Positions 18,780 through 27,227 of a stretch of 64,000 nucleotides of DNA are shown here, one piece after another; position 1 is the first letter of the stretch; every line of letters starts with the position of its first letter. The translations under genes and the position numbers were made by a program. The notes beneath the pieces are model-generated. The model saw only the letters and a program-made list of their open reading frames with translations. It searched no databases and had not been told where the DNA came from. The DNA comes from Gammaproteobacteria bacterium (GTDB taxonomy: Bacteria; Pseudomonadota; Gammaproteobacteria; Pseudomonadales; Alcanivoracaceae), in NCBI GenBank assembly GCA_018067045.1, contig JAGPVL010000022.1:52865-116864 (forward strand). The letters run 5' to 3'.

Positions 18780-18801
18780 ATAAAGTACACTCTAAGGTCA
18801 A
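18780..18801 (-). promoter_or_regulatory. Candidate MerR operator and -35 element for the SDR gene
   Basis: The half-sites ATAAAGT (18780-18786) and ACTCTAA (18789-18795) form a dyad around AC. Read on the minus strand, TTGACC (18796-18801) lies immediately upstream of the dyad as a good -35 box. MerR proteins bind between -35 and -10, so this fits activation of the SDR gene. The -10 box is not convincing. Confidence 0.5.
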
Positions 18802-18848
18802 GTTGAATCGACGTTGTATAAGCGCGGCGAATTGGGAGAATAAAAGTA

Positions 18849-19217
18849 ATGCGTATTGCTGAGCTGGAGGCGCGTACAGGCGTGAGTCGTCATACATTGC
18901 GCTATTACGAGAAAGAGGGGCTGCTGCAAGAAGTGGCCCGAGGGCAGAATAATTATCGCGATTACCCTGAACGAGCGGTGCAGCGCGTAGATATGTTGTG
19001 TCAGTTAAAAGAGCTTGGTTTCTCGTTACGTGAGATTCGTGAAATTACGGATGCATTGCGATCAAATAAACTTGATTGCGAACGCGGTGCGCTGCTTATG
19101 GTGCAAAAGCGAGTGTTGATTGAGCAGCGTATTGATGCGCTAAAGAAAGTCAGTAAGTTATTGTTGGTTGAGCAGAAGCGCTTAGAGAAGAGTTGGGCAG
19201 AGCAGTGTGGTCATTAG
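18849..19217 (+). CDS. MerR family transcriptional regulator
   Basis: This 122-residue protein has the winged-helix MerR start MRIAELEARTGVSRHTLRYY followed by EKEGLL, then the FSLREIREI segment and a long C-terminal dimerisation coiled coil (about residues 75-115). Two cysteines occur, one at the coiled-coil start (LDCERG) and one near the C terminus (EQCGH), which is not the classical metal-binding set, so a small-molecule or electrophile sensor is more likely. It is divergent from the SDR gene, its probable target. Confidence 0.93.
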   Translation: MRIAELEARTGVSRHTLRYYEKEGLLQEVARGQNNYRDYPERAVQRVDMLCQLKELGFSLREIREITDALRSNKLDCERGALLMVQKRVLIEQRIDALKKVSKLLLVEQKRLEKSWAEQCGH

Positions 19218-19312
19218 GCTATTTAGTAGAAAGGCGGTAATGCTTTTTCTGGTTAAGAACGGTCTGATTTGATAGAAATGGTGTTCAACTTATTCAGGGA
19301 TGGAATGACGAC

Positions 19313-20638
19313 ATGGATGATTATCTTAACAGCTCGGCTCAAAGTAATGGTTCAGCGAATGCGTTGTTAGATAGTGCTCGGCAGTTGTTGGCGGTTTCCC
19401 AGCAGAAGATTGAAAAGCTACAGCAAATTAAGCCCTTCTTGATTGACCTCTCTTTACGAGAGAACCCTGTTGGTGCTCGTGTTGGGCAAACGCTGGCCGA
19501 AAAAATTGCCATTTTTCCGAAGCTTCGTGAATTTGGGTTTCAGAATATTCTACTAGGCACATTGGACTATTCTTTGCCAGACGAGCTGGAAGTTGATGAC
19601 GATTTTATGATGCATCTGCGTGATAACTACGTTGACATGAGCGGCTGCTTTGTTTTTACGGCAATGGGAATAGCAGACGAGGCCGGCGGGTTTAGCCCTG
19701 ACCCTTCGATGATCAAGATGAAAGACTATACAGTGCCGAATACGCTGCATGAGATTTATCTGAGTCAGGACGGAATGGCAGGTCAGTACGATTTGGCGAC
19801 GTTATTGCGTAGTTTACCCGCCAGTATTGCCTGGCTCCGGGAGAATATTAAGGGCGAGAACGGTGGTCCGCCGCGCATCTTTGTGAATATTGTTGATGGC
19901 TGCGATGCCTTTTCCGACAATCTCGAAGCGACGTGTGAGGTTTTGACCATGCTGAGAACGTTGTCGATCGAAGGGCTGAGCATGGAGGACGATCGTGGTA
20001 CGTTTTTGCCGTTTCAAGTAGGAGCATTCGTCGCCATTGCACGTAGCTATATGCCAGCGCCGCAGAAGATTCTGGTACACATGCATTCCGGCGGCGGGTT
20101 CGAAAATGCCGCCGTATTGGAGGCGCTACTTAACGGGGCGGATGGCGCATGGGGTGGGTTGCCGAAGCGTGCCGCTATTATCGGTCACGCTTCGTTGGGT
20201 GAGCTGATTGCCAATTTGGTGCGGGTAGGCAATGCCCATATGAAGGACTACCAACTCAACAACCTAATGCCGTTGGCGACTAACTTGCAGATCATGGATG
20301 AGAATGAGCCCGTTGAGGATGACATCCCCATCCTCGGTCACAATGCTTATCGATTGCCGTTAAGTTTCTTTCGTCAGAAAGCCGGGCGGTTTATGGATTT
20401 GGTGCCGGAGCAGATAGGTGGCACTTATCGTTACCGGATCTGTCCGGTGGTGAGTGACCCGGCGGTGATTGCGGGTCGTTTAGCGGAGGTGACCGGCCTG
20501 CCTGCTGCGTCATTTGCAGAAGATGTGTTGACGCAAATGGTGCGCCTGATGCGCCGCGACCTGCGCGCTGGGCTGCGTATTGTTTATGATGAGCCTGATA
20601 ACTTACAGAATTTGTACCAGCGCGCTTTGGCAGGTTAG
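19313..20638 (+). CDS. DRE-TIM metallolyase-like (HMGL-like) protein
   Basis: This 441-residue protein looks like a divergent member of the HMG-CoA lyase/isopropylmalate synthase barrel superfamily. IDLSLRENPVGARV (D45, R49, E50) matches the usual DGTLRDG region with a Glu in place of the second Asp. VHMHSGGGFENAAVLEAL (H256, H258) matches the metal-binding HxH region, and the following GADGAWGGLPKRA fits the barrel end. Extra segments before and after the barrel are unusual. The specific reaction is unknown. It lies alone, downstream of the MerR gene, with a purine-rich region (GGGATGGAATG) before the ATG. Confidence 0.72.
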   Translation: MDDYLNSSAQSNGSANALLDSARQLLAVSQQKIEKLQQIKPFLIDLSLRENPVGARVGQTLAEKIAIFPKLREFGFQNILLGTLDYSLPDELEVDDDFMMHLRDNYVDMSGCFVFTAMGIADEAGGFSPDPSMIKMKDYTVPNTLHEIYLSQDGMAGQYDLATLLRSLPASIAWLRENIKGENGGPPRIFVNIVDGCDAFSDNLEATCEVLTMLRTLSIEGLSMEDDRGTFLPFQVGAFVAIARSYMPAPQKILVHMHSGGGFENAAVLEALLNGADGAWGGLPKRAAIIGHASLGELIANLVRVGNAHMKDYQLNNLMPLATNLQIMDENEPVEDDIPILGHNAYRLPLSFFRQKAGRFMDLVPEQIGGTYRYRICPVVSDPAVIAGRLAEVTGLPAASFAEDVLTQMVRLMRRDLRAGLRIVYDEPDNLQNLYQRALAG

Positions 20639-20793
20639 GCCGAGTATGACCTAAGCGCCAAAGGCATGTCGGGCGACGGCATGGCGCCTCCTGCTGGTTT
20701 ATGCCAAGGTAATATGTATCGGAGTTGGCGTTGTATTGTAGGAAGTCTCGGTGGTGTAGTGTCGCTTCCGTCTCCTCTGTCGATTATGCCTCT

Positions 20794-21765
20794 ATGAATA
20801 TGGTTACTATGAATTTGAAGAGCCCCAACGATATGGATGCGGACGGCGCGGTTTACAAAACATTGCTGGAATCTACCAAGGCTATTCCGTGGCGAATTGA
20901 CTGGAATACGATGGAGTTCAGTTATATCGGCCCTCAGATTGAAGGGGTGCTTGGCTGGGCGCCGCACAGTTGGATGACAGTGGATGATTGGGCGGATCGT
21001 ATGCATCCCGATGACCGTGAGCGTGTGGTCAACTTTTGTGTGGCGCAGTCGCAGGCGGGCATTGATCATGAGGCAGATTACCGCGCACTCACAAAGGATG
21101 GTAGTTACGTTTGGATTCGCGATGTAGTCCATGTGGTGCGTAAGAGCAATGGCGAAGTCGATGCGCTGGTGGGCTTTATGTTCGACATTAGTGAGCGCAA
21201 AGAAACGGAAGAGGCGGTGACGCGCCTACAGAAAGAGCTGGAAGACCTTTCCTATAAGGATGGGCTGACCGGCGTAGCGAATCGTCGCATGTTTGATTCG
21301 TTGTTGGATAAAGAGTGGGCGAGTGCGCGTCGGACAATTCAGCCGATATCGTTGATCATGATGGATATCGATTTTTTTAAAGAGTTTAACGATCATTATG
21401 GCCACATTGCCGGGGATGATTGCTTGCGGAGAGTAGGGCGTGTTCTTGAAAAAGTGGCGGCCCGCCCGCGGGACTTTGTCGCACGGTTTGGTGGCGAAGA
21501 ATTTGCGTTAATTCTTCCGGAAACAGACGCGCGCTCGGCCGATCAAGTTGCTGAAAAATGCCGGCAGATGATTTACGACGAAATGATTCCGCACGATAGT
21601 TCGTCGGTCAGCCCATTTCTAACCATTAGCTTGGGTGTCGGAACAGTGATCCCGACGAAAGCAGATTTGCCAAAAGCATTTATTGAGTCGGTAGATCGCC
21701 GTCTCTATAAGGCGAAGCAGCGCGGTAGAAACTGCGTGCAGTTTGCCCAGCAGGAGAACGTTTAG
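20794..21765 (+). CDS. PAS-GGDEF diguanylate cyclase
   Basis: The protein has an N-terminal PAS fold (about residues 15-140 of the shorter form; IDWNTMEFSYIGPQIEGVLGW and a terminal FMFDISERKETEE) and a C-terminal GGDEF domain. The GGDEF part has YKDGLTGVANRRMFD, MDIDFFKEFNDHYGH and the active-site GGEEF. RPRD stands five residues before GGEEF and is the RxxD inhibitory site for c-di-GMP feedback. It should therefore be a catalytically competent, sensor-controlled diguanylate cyclase. The start is uncertain: TTG 20725 and ATGs at 20794, 20800 and 20809 are all in frame and none has a strong RBS. Confidence 0.93.
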   Translation: MNMVTMNLKSPNDMDADGAVYKTLLESTKAIPWRIDWNTMEFSYIGPQIEGVLGWAPHSWMTVDDWADRMHPDDRERVVNFCVAQSQAGIDHEADYRALTKDGSYVWIRDVVHVVRKSNGEVDALVGFMFDISERKETEEAVTRLQKELEDLSYKDGLTGVANRRMFDSLLDKEWASARRTIQPISLIMMDIDFFKEFNDHYGHIAGDDCLRRVGRVLEKVAARPRDFVARFGGEEFALILPETDARSADQVAEKCRQMIYDEMIPHDSSSVSPFLTISLGVGTVIPTKADLPKAFIESVDRRLYKAKQRGRNCVQFAQQENV

Positions 21766-21809
21766 CGCTTGTTTCGTAAGTTTTGGTCTGGTGTCCTCCT
21801 TCAGTAACC

Positions 21810-22136
21810 TTAGTCCGGAAATTCGGCGTCGAACTGTCGAATCAGCTCAAGCAATGCACTAATGTCTTTCCCTTCTTCTTTTAGCGCTTCCTCTGCCATC
21901 GGAGCAATCTGACATTGCGTCGGCAGAGCGTGCTTGCCTTCAATGATCGCGCGGAAGCGAGCGATAAAAACCCACTGAATCCACTGATGAAATGCCATGC
22001 GGTCGGCAAAAAACGGCGTGTCGCTTTCGAATGCGCTAGCAGGTGGCGGCTGTGACTCCCACAGGGAAAGCCCGGTCAGTTCAGCCTCTATCTCATTGAG
22101 TAGGTTGGTGAGTGTGGTGTTAGTTTGATCGGTCAT
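21810..22136 (-). CDS. YqcC family protein
   Basis: This protein of about 108 residues matches the YqcC-like family: an N-terminal LLNEIEAEL helix, the LWESQPPPASAFES stretch, and FFADRMAFHQWIQWVFIARF in the middle. Function is unknown, although in E. coli yqcC is next to the truC pseudouridine synthase. The ATG at 22136 gives the family start and overlaps the end of the HAD gene by 17 bp. It is the last gene in a three-gene minus-strand operon. Confidence 0.85.
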   Translation of the reverse strand: MTDQTNTTLTNLLNEIEAELTGLSLWESQPPPASAFESDTPFFADRMAFHQWIQWVFIARFRAIIEGKHALPTQCQIAPMAEEALKEEGKDISALLELIRQFDAEFPD

Positions 22137-22833
22137 CGATTTCTTCCAGTAATGCAGGTAATTTTTTCCAGTCGTTAAAGCGATACGGTGGCTGCGGCAT
22201 ATCATTTGGCCACGGCTGCTCAATCAGGTCTGCCCAAATAGCATTGAAGCCATGAGTGAGTGCGGCACCGATATCTTCACGAGGGTGGTCGCCAATATGA
22301 ATGCTTTCCTTGGCATGCGCGCCACTGTCACGTAGCGCAGCATAAAACATATCGGCTTCCGGTTTGCGCTTGCCAATACTTTCTGAAGAGTGTTGAAAGC
22401 GGAATAGGTGTGCAAGACCTATCTTATTGAGGTCGGCATTGCCATTTGTGAGCGTGCCGAGCTGATAGCGTTGCGATAAATGTTCAAGTGTTTCGAGGGC
22501 ACTAGGGAACAGCGTTACTTGGTTGCGTGCATCATGGAAGACTTGAAAGGCGGCATTGCTTGAATGCTCCGCTTCTTGTGCAGAGTAGCCGCACGCGAGA
22601 AAAGCGTGAGTCAGTGCAGCTTTGCGCAAGGCGGTCAGGTTGTGTTGATACTGTGGTGCGTCTGCCACGAGCTTGTTGCGCACGGCAATGAGCGCACTAA
22701 CATTAAAGCGCGCGCTAACATCTGGGTGATTTTCGCGAAGCCACGTGGCGCTTGTTTCTTCGGCGCGGCGAATGACCTGATTAACGGGCCATAGCGTATT
22801 GTCTAAGTCGAAGGTAATGAGCTTGATGGTCAT
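22120..22833 (-). CDS. HAD-superfamily hydrolase (subfamily IA)
   Basis: This 237-residue phosphatase-like protein has HAD motif I at the N terminus (TFDLDNTLW), a helical cap, motif II in LTNGNADL, motif III lysine in GKRKPEADMF, and motif IV in HIGDHPREDIGAA. It probably dephosphorylates a small metabolite; sequence does not reveal which. It overlaps the upstream DUF523 gene by 4 bp (ATGA) and the downstream YqcC gene by 17 bp, so translation is coupled across the operon. Confidence 0.93.
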   Translation of the reverse strand: MTIKLITFDLDNTLWPVNQVIRRAEETSATWLRENHPDVSARFNVSALIAVRNKLVADAPQYQHNLTALRKAALTHAFLACGYSAQEAEHSSNAAFQVFHDARNQVTLFPSALETLEHLSQRYQLGTLTNGNADLNKIGLAHLFRFQHSSESIGKRKPEADMFYAALRDSGAHAKESIHIGDHPREDIGAALTHGFNAIWADLIEQPWPNDMPQPPYRFNDWKKLPALLEEIDDRSN

Positions 22834-23522
22834 TGGCTATGCGCAGCGAGGCATTCGATATAGTGCATAAGAGATGTTCTCGTACCGGTATCCATGTGTT
22901 CTGCGCCAAGGCGCATGAGTGCGTCGCGCCAGAGATAGACTTGTACGAGGCTCTGCGCAGTATGCCAGTGTTGATAGAAATAGACACAGAGCAGAAAAGC
23001 GTGAACGGCTTGGCTGTCTGATAGGGTGCTTTCATCGCAAATGGGCATGCATGGAAAACGCTGTTGCAACGTGTGGGAAAACTGCCCAGACACCAGATCG
23101 ATTTGTTCGCCGCGCGTGTTTAGCAAGGGGGCGCTACGCACCGCGCAACTAGGCGAGCGAGCTTTCAAAACAAAGCCATGCAGAGTGCGGGGAACCGTAT
23201 GGGCATAATGAGTTAGCGCTGCGGTGAAGTCATTTTCCGGCTGTTCAACGCCGACAATACGAATGCCGTCATCATAAGAAACCGCTTGAATCGGTGGTCG
23301 TGGCACAGGCAGGCCAATACCCACTTCAGGACAAAATTCTTGCATTTGAATATGTTGAAGCAGCAGCTCAGTTAGCACGGGAGCGGATTTCGTTTCTCCG
23401 TTATAGCGCACTGGCCTACCCAGCAAGCAGGCGCTAACGCCGATTTCCGGTTTCGGGCGGTCAGGCTCGCCTGATGTCGCGGTGCGATGGAGCGAAAAAT
23501 GAGTAAGCCATTGGGTCAGCAT
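22830..23522 (-). CDS. DUF523 family protein
   Basis: The region EIGVSACLLGRPVRYNGETK is the hallmark of DUF523 (YbbK-like), with EFCPEVGIGLPVPRPPI and ARSPSCAV as further conserved cysteine-containing blocks. Members are about 150 residues, sometimes fused to DUF1722. Here a C-terminal tail of some 45 residues is not clearly DUF1722. The frame extends upstream to 23681, but the ATG at 23522 is the likeliest start, because upstream residues show no conservation and would run into the yjbQ promoter region. Function unknown. Confidence 0.85.
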   Translation of the reverse strand: MLTQWLTHFSLHRTATSGEPDRPKPEIGVSACLLGRPVRYNGETKSAPVLTELLLQHIQMQEFCPEVGIGLPVPRPPIQAVSYDDGIRIVGVEQPENDFTAALTHYAHTVPRTLHGFVLKARSPSCAVRSAPLLNTRGEQIDLVSGQFSHTLQQRFPCMPICDESTLSDSQAVHAFLLCVYFYQHWHTAQSLVQVYLWRDALMRLGAEHMDTGTRTSLMHYIECLAAHSQ

Positions 23523-23652
23523 GGCGTAACAATAACATGCTCGGTGTTTTTCTGGACACCATAAGGCACGGTCTGAATATAGGTTGGCTAACTTTATGGC
23601 GACAATGATGTATCGATGGGAATGCGGGCGTAATAACGGGAGGTAAAACCTG

Positions 23653-24081
23653 ATGTGGGTACAAAAGCGGGTACAACTCAAGGCGAGAGCGCGCGGTTTT
23701 CATTTGATTACGGAGGAGTTACTGAGTGCTGTCCCGGAGTTGGTGAATTACCGTGTCGGCGTACTGCATGCATTTATTCAGCATACGTCCGCATCGTTGT
23801 CGGTAAATGAAAATGCGGATCCAGATGTGCGTATGGACTTGGAGCGGCACTTCAATCAAGCGGTGCCGGAAAATGCCCCTTACTATGCGCATACGCTTGA
23901 AGGCAGTGACGATATGCCGGCGCATATTAAAACGGTCATGATCGGTACCGCGTTAAGCTTGCCGATAACGAACGGTGAGCTGGCGTTAGGCGTATGGCAG
24001 GGCATCTATTTGTGTGAGCATCGCGACCATGGTGGCGCTAGAACGATTGTCATTACGTTACAAGGCGAGTGCTTCGCATAA
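23653..24081 (+). CDS. yjbQ: YjbQ family protein (secondary thiamine-phosphate synthase fold)
   Basis: This 142-residue protein matches the UPF0047/YjbQ family: RGFHLITEEL at the N terminus, LHAFIQHTSASLSVNENADP in the middle, and GVWQGIYLCEHRDHGG near the end, all conserved. E. coli YjbQ has weak thiamine-phosphate synthase activity, probably a side reaction. The gene has GGGAGG before ATG 23653. It is divergent from the DUF523 operon. Confidence 0.95.
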   Translation: MWVQKRVQLKARARGFHLITEELLSAVPELVNYRVGVLHAFIQHTSASLSVNENADPDVRMDLERHFNQAVPENAPYYAHTLEGSDDMPAHIKTVMIGTALSLPITNGELALGVWQGIYLCEHRDHGGARTIVITLQGECFA

Positions 24082-24134
24082 GCGGAAAGCAGTTTGTTGA
24101 TTGAGCTTGCGGAATGTGGCGGGTACGGATAACA

Positions 24135-24183
24135 AAATAGTGGCGCAAAAAAAGGCGCCACTATTTCAGCGCCACCTTTTTTT
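24135..24183. terminator. Bidirectional terminator between yjbQ and the DUF2057 lipoprotein
   Basis: AAATAGTGGCGC (24135-24146) and GCGCCACTATTT (24155-24166) form a 12-bp stem. An overlapping alternative pairs GGCGC (24154-24158) with GCGCC (24169-24173), with T runs on both strands (24177-24183 and the A run at 24147-24153). It can serve transcripts from either side. Confidence 0.8.
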
Positions 24184-24204
24184 AAAGAATAAATGTTTGA
24201 TGCG

Positions 24205-24924
24205 TTATTGCGACATCCACAATAGAAATTCACGGCGCTCTTCTGCGCTAGCGGCATTCCAGTTTTCTTGAAGCGATTGTAAAGCGCCGAGGTTGCCGGT
24301 TGTTGGTTTCTGACTTGCTGCATTACCTTCGGTCGCACTGCTATTTTCCGGGGCGACACTACTCACCGCTTCTTGCTGTGTTGATGTGGCGGCGCTGGTT
24401 AGTCCGATAAACCCAGATGAGAGAATAAAGCCGCTTGGTTTGCTGGCAATTTTCGCGCCACTGCTTAGATTTTCTGTCCAGCCGGTGAAATCTTTTGCCA
24501 TCGCTTTCGCGGCTTCGAGATTCTGAGGCTTGTCAAAATTTAATAAGAATACATCGCCAGGGTTGCCGTTCACCGTAAAAATGCTGGGGTCTGACTTGAC
24601 GATTTCATGCTGATCAGGAGAGGTGTCAAACAGATTTTTATAAAAAGCCACGATGCGATATTCGCCTGGCAATAGTTGTAAGTCGCGACTGCCGAACGCA
24701 AACATCGTACTGGCGCCTTCGATACGACGGTCATTGATGCTCAGAATTTCTAGCTCGACCGGTGCGCGTACCGTCATAATCTCGGCTTTGCTGCGCTTGT
24801 GCCCGTCGTATAACTGTATCTCTGGGTTGGTGCTGCAAGCGCTTAGCAGTGCGAGTGTTACGACCAATGCGGCCGTTGTTACTGGTGCGAAAAAACGAGC
24901 GGCTTGCTGAGTCACTTGTTGCAT
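24205..24924 (-). CDS. DUF2057-like lipoprotein
   Basis: This protein of about 239 residues has a signal peptide ending in LLSAC, a good lipobox, so it is probably an envelope lipoprotein. The middle part resembles the DUF2057 (YccT) family: a short VELEILSIN strand, LLPGEYRIVAFYKNLF, and FLLNFDKPQNLEAAKAMAKD. The C-terminal 60 residues are Ser/Thr/Ala-rich and low complexity, then end in the helix SLQENWNAASAEERREFLLW. The ATG at 24924 is preferred; 24939 is possible. Function unknown. Confidence 0.82.
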   Translation of the reverse strand: MQQVTQQAARFFAPVTTAALVVTLALLSACSTNPEIQLYDGHKRSKAEIMTVRAPVELEILSINDRRIEGASTMFAFGSRDLQLLPGEYRIVAFYKNLFDTSPDQHEIVKSDPSIFTVNGNPGDVFLLNFDKPQNLEAAKAMAKDFTGWTENLSSGAKIASKPSGFILSSGFIGLTSAATSTQQEAVSSVAPENSSATEGNAASQKPTTGNLGALQSLQENWNAASAEERREFLLWMSQ

Positions 24925-25027
24925 GGGTATTCCTAGCATGATGAATTCCTAATCAGAACTGCAAGTATATTGCATCCGTATGACGAAGAGATGACAGGCA
25001 GGGGGCGTTATTCAGAGCCCCCGAGGT

Positions 25028-25369
25028 TTAAAACCACCATGTTGTGATGTCTGCAGGAGCTTCATTGCGCCCGATAGCGTTTAGTCCTTTGACGCAGCGC
25101 GCGATCATCCAAATAAATAGAACAACAGTGAAGACGAAGCCGATCAAAACAGGAATAGTCGCACCGCATATAAAGGAGTACAGCAGGGCCATCCAGAACG
25201 TTCGGATTTGAAAGCGAAAGTGATCCTTCATCGGTTCATCGCTACTGTCTTGATAGAAGTAGGCCAGCACCACGCCGACAATCGCCGTCACGCCGCCAGT
25301 GACTAGAGAGACGAGGTAAAGGATATAAATCACTTTGGCGATGTTCTGCTGGTCTTCAGTTGCGCTCAT
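25028..25369 (-). CDS. DUF4870-like inner-membrane protein
   Basis: This 113-residue protein has three hydrophobic helices and the DUF4870/Tic20-like pattern: VIYILYLVSLVTGGVTAIVG, then MKDHFRFQIRTFWMALLYS, then FVFTVVLFIWMIARCVKGLNAI, the conserved end. Function is unknown. It stands alone on the minus strand, 63 bp downstream of the Kunitz lipoprotein gene. Confidence 0.88.
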   Translation of the reverse strand: MSATEDQQNIAKVIYILYLVSLVTGGVTAIVGVVLAYFYQDSSDEPMKDHFRFQIRTFWMALLYSFICGATIPVLIGFVFTVVLFIWMIARCVKGLNAIGRNEAPADITTWWF

Positions 25370-25432
25370 GGTAATAACCCTAATGTTGGAAAACCGTTAG
25401 GCGAACAGTGCGCTGCTCGCCACGGCCTGCAC

Positions 25433-25804
25433 TTAATGACTCGGCGTTTTAATGGCAGGCGTTTGCGTATTCAAGTTCGTTTGGCTTGAGCGGGTTGGCC
25501 TGACGGTGGCATCTGTCGCTGGGTCGAAAGCATGCCCGTCAGATAAACTCGGACAGGTATTTTGGCAGCTTTCTAGGTTCTCGAACGGAACGACGCCATC
25601 ACATCCGCCCCAGATAAAGGCGCGGCACTCTTGCCATTGCGGATCAAAGTAGTAGCGCTCGATGGCCGCGCGGCAACGGCCAGACTCCGGTTTGGCGTAG
25701 CAGTTATCGGGCAATGGTGTACTTTGGCATCCGTTCAGGGCCACCGTTAACAGCAATGTGCTAATGATGCCGGCAAGCGTTTTGAGAAACGAAATATTAG
25801 CCAC
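25433..25804 (-). CDS. Kunitz/BPTI-domain lipoprotein
   Basis: After a signal peptide with lipobox ALNGC (C26 from the GTG start), the protein carries a complete Kunitz-type domain at residues 35-84. The six cysteines at 35, 44, 60, 68, 80 and 84 match the BPTI spacing except that the fourth interval is one residue short. RYYFDPQWQEC and AFIWGGC are typical core segments. The residue after the second cysteine, the inhibitor P1 site, is Arg followed by Ala (Lys-Ala in BPTI), which would favour trypsin-like proteases. A Thr/Pro-rich tail of about 35 residues follows. The GTG at 25804 overlaps the end of the metallo-hydrolase gene; TTG 25819 is an alternative. Confidence 0.85.
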   Translation of the reverse strand: MANISFLKTLAGIISTLLLTVALNGCQSTPLPDNCYAKPESGRCRAAIERYYFDPQWQECRAFIWGGCDGVVPFENLESCQNTCPSLSDGHAFDPATDATVRPTRSSQTNLNTQTPAIKTPSH

Positions 25805-26438
25805 GATGATCCGCCACAAAAGGGTTGGTTAGGCGTTCATGGCCAAAAGTCGACATTGGCCCATGACCGCAAATAAAGGAAACGTTATCACCTAGCGGGA
25901 AAAGTTTCTGCTGAATGGATTCAATAAGCTGAGCATGGTTGCCGCGTGGAAAATCTGTGCGGCCGATTGAGCCTGAGAAAATGACGTCGCCAACTAGAGC
26001 GAGTTGTGCTTCTGGCTGATAGAAGACCACATGCCCGGGCGTGTGACCTGGGCAGTGCAGCACATTGAGCTGCAAGTCGCCGACATGAACGGTATCGCCA
26101 TCTTCGAGCCAGCGATCCGGAGAGAAGCTGCGGCTTTCGGGAAAAGAAAACATCTGCGCTTGTTGCGGCAGCATATCAATCCAGAACTTATCTTCTTGGT
26201 GCGGCCCTTCAATGGGGATCGACAGTTTTTCCGACAGTTCGGCGACGATGCCAGCGTGATCAATGTGCGCATGGGTGACCAGAATTTTTTCCGGTATGGC
26301 GTTGAGCTTGTCGATAGCGGCAAAGATCTTATCGATGTCGCCGCCGGGATCGACAATGGCAAGGCGTTGCGAGGTTTCGCATACCAAGAGGGAGCAATTC
26401 TGCTCAAACGCTGTGACCGGGACGATCTGATACTTCAT
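25797..26438 (-). CDS. Metallo-beta-lactamase-fold hydrolase (glyoxalase II/YcbL-like)
   Basis: This 213-residue MBL-fold enzyme shows VTHAHIDHAG (the HxHxDH zinc motif), HCPGHTPGHVVF, LVGDVIFSGSIGRTDFP and the terminal CGHGPMSTFGHER, all in the order found in the YcbL/type-II glyoxalase-like subfamily. Such proteins hydrolyse S-D-lactoylglutathione or related thioesters. It overlaps the Kunitz lipoprotein gene by 8 bp, so the two are likely co-transcribed. Confidence 0.95.
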   Translation of the reverse strand: MKYQIVPVTAFEQNCSLLVCETSQRLAIVDPGGDIDKIFAAIDKLNAIPEKILVTHAHIDHAGIVAELSEKLSIPIEGPHQEDKFWIDMLPQQAQMFSFPESRSFSPDRWLEDGDTVHVGDLQLNVLHCPGHTPGHVVFYQPEAQLALVGDVIFSGSIGRTDFPRGNHAQLIESIQQKLFPLGDNVSFICGHGPMSTFGHERLTNPFVADHRG

Positions 26439-26702
26439 GAGGTGCTATCTCTGCCGCGAATTGGGCGCCAGTATACCAAGATGTTCCGCGTTGCGGATCG
26501 CCACACGTTGCCGGTAGCGAGTAGGCCGATAGTAGCCAAAAGGGGAACGAATACGGTCACTGCAGTATGATAGGCGCTGTATTGATGCTGGCTGTGTACG
26601 GATTAGAGTGTGTTCGTGGCAGCTGCGTTGGCGTTGGCAGTATCCGCGCCGAGAATAGTGTGCGAAATATTTGAGATGTTCGATACCAGGCGAGGAGCCA
26701 AG

Positions 26703-27227
26703 ATGGCGCAGTCAGAAACGCAGTTTTACCCACTGAATATTGCCGTGCTCACCGTCAGTGATACACGGACCGAAGCTAATGATACTTCGGGAGATTTGCT
26801 CGCCGATAGGCTGACCACGGCTGGGCATACTTTATTTCAGCGTCAATTGGTGATTGATGATGTTTACCAGTTGCGTGCTGCCGTGTCGGCGTGGATTGCG
26901 AATGCGGCGGTAAACGTTGTGCTGGTTACTGGCGGGACAGGTTTTGCGGCGCGTGACAGTACGCCGGAAGCGTTGGCGCCGTTATTCGATAAGCAGGTGG
27001 AAGGTTTTGGTGAGTTATTTCGGCACATTTCTTACGGAGAAATCGGCACCTCGACAATCCAGTCGCGGGCGTTGGCCGGCATTGCCAACCACACGCTGAT
27101 ATTTTGCGTGCCCGGCTCGACCAACGCTTGTGCAACCGCGTGGGATAAAGTAATTGCAGACCAGCTTGATGCTCGTCATCGCCCTTGCAACTTTGTTGGC
27201 ATGCTGAAGAAAAAGGCCACGCAGTGA
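26703..27227 (+). CDS. moaB: Molybdenum cofactor biosynthesis protein MoaB
   Basis: This 174-residue protein adenylates molybdopterin or holds it for molybdenum insertion. It has AVLTVSDTRTEANDTSGD at the N terminus and VLVTGGTGFAARDSTPEA, then the REALA-like SRALAGIANHTLIFCVPGS. The frame is open upstream to 26610, but the ATG at 26703 gives the family start and follows GGCGAGGAGCC, a strong RBS. Its stop overlaps the moeA start in GTGA, so the two are translationally coupled. Confidence 0.96.
   Translation: MAQSETQFYPLNIAVLTVSDTRTEANDTSGDLLADRLTTAGHTLFQRQLVIDDVYQLRAAVSAWIANAAVNVVLVTGGTGFAARDSTPEALAPLFDKQVEGFGELFRHISYGEIGTSTIQSRALAGIANHTLIFCVPGSTNACATAWDKVIADQLDARHRPCNFVGMLKKKATQ

Noticed and set aside
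23523..23681. N-terminal extension of the DUF523 gene to 23681
   Set aside because: The added 53 residues are unlike the family, and the region is needed for the divergent yjbQ start; the ATG at 23522 is preferred.
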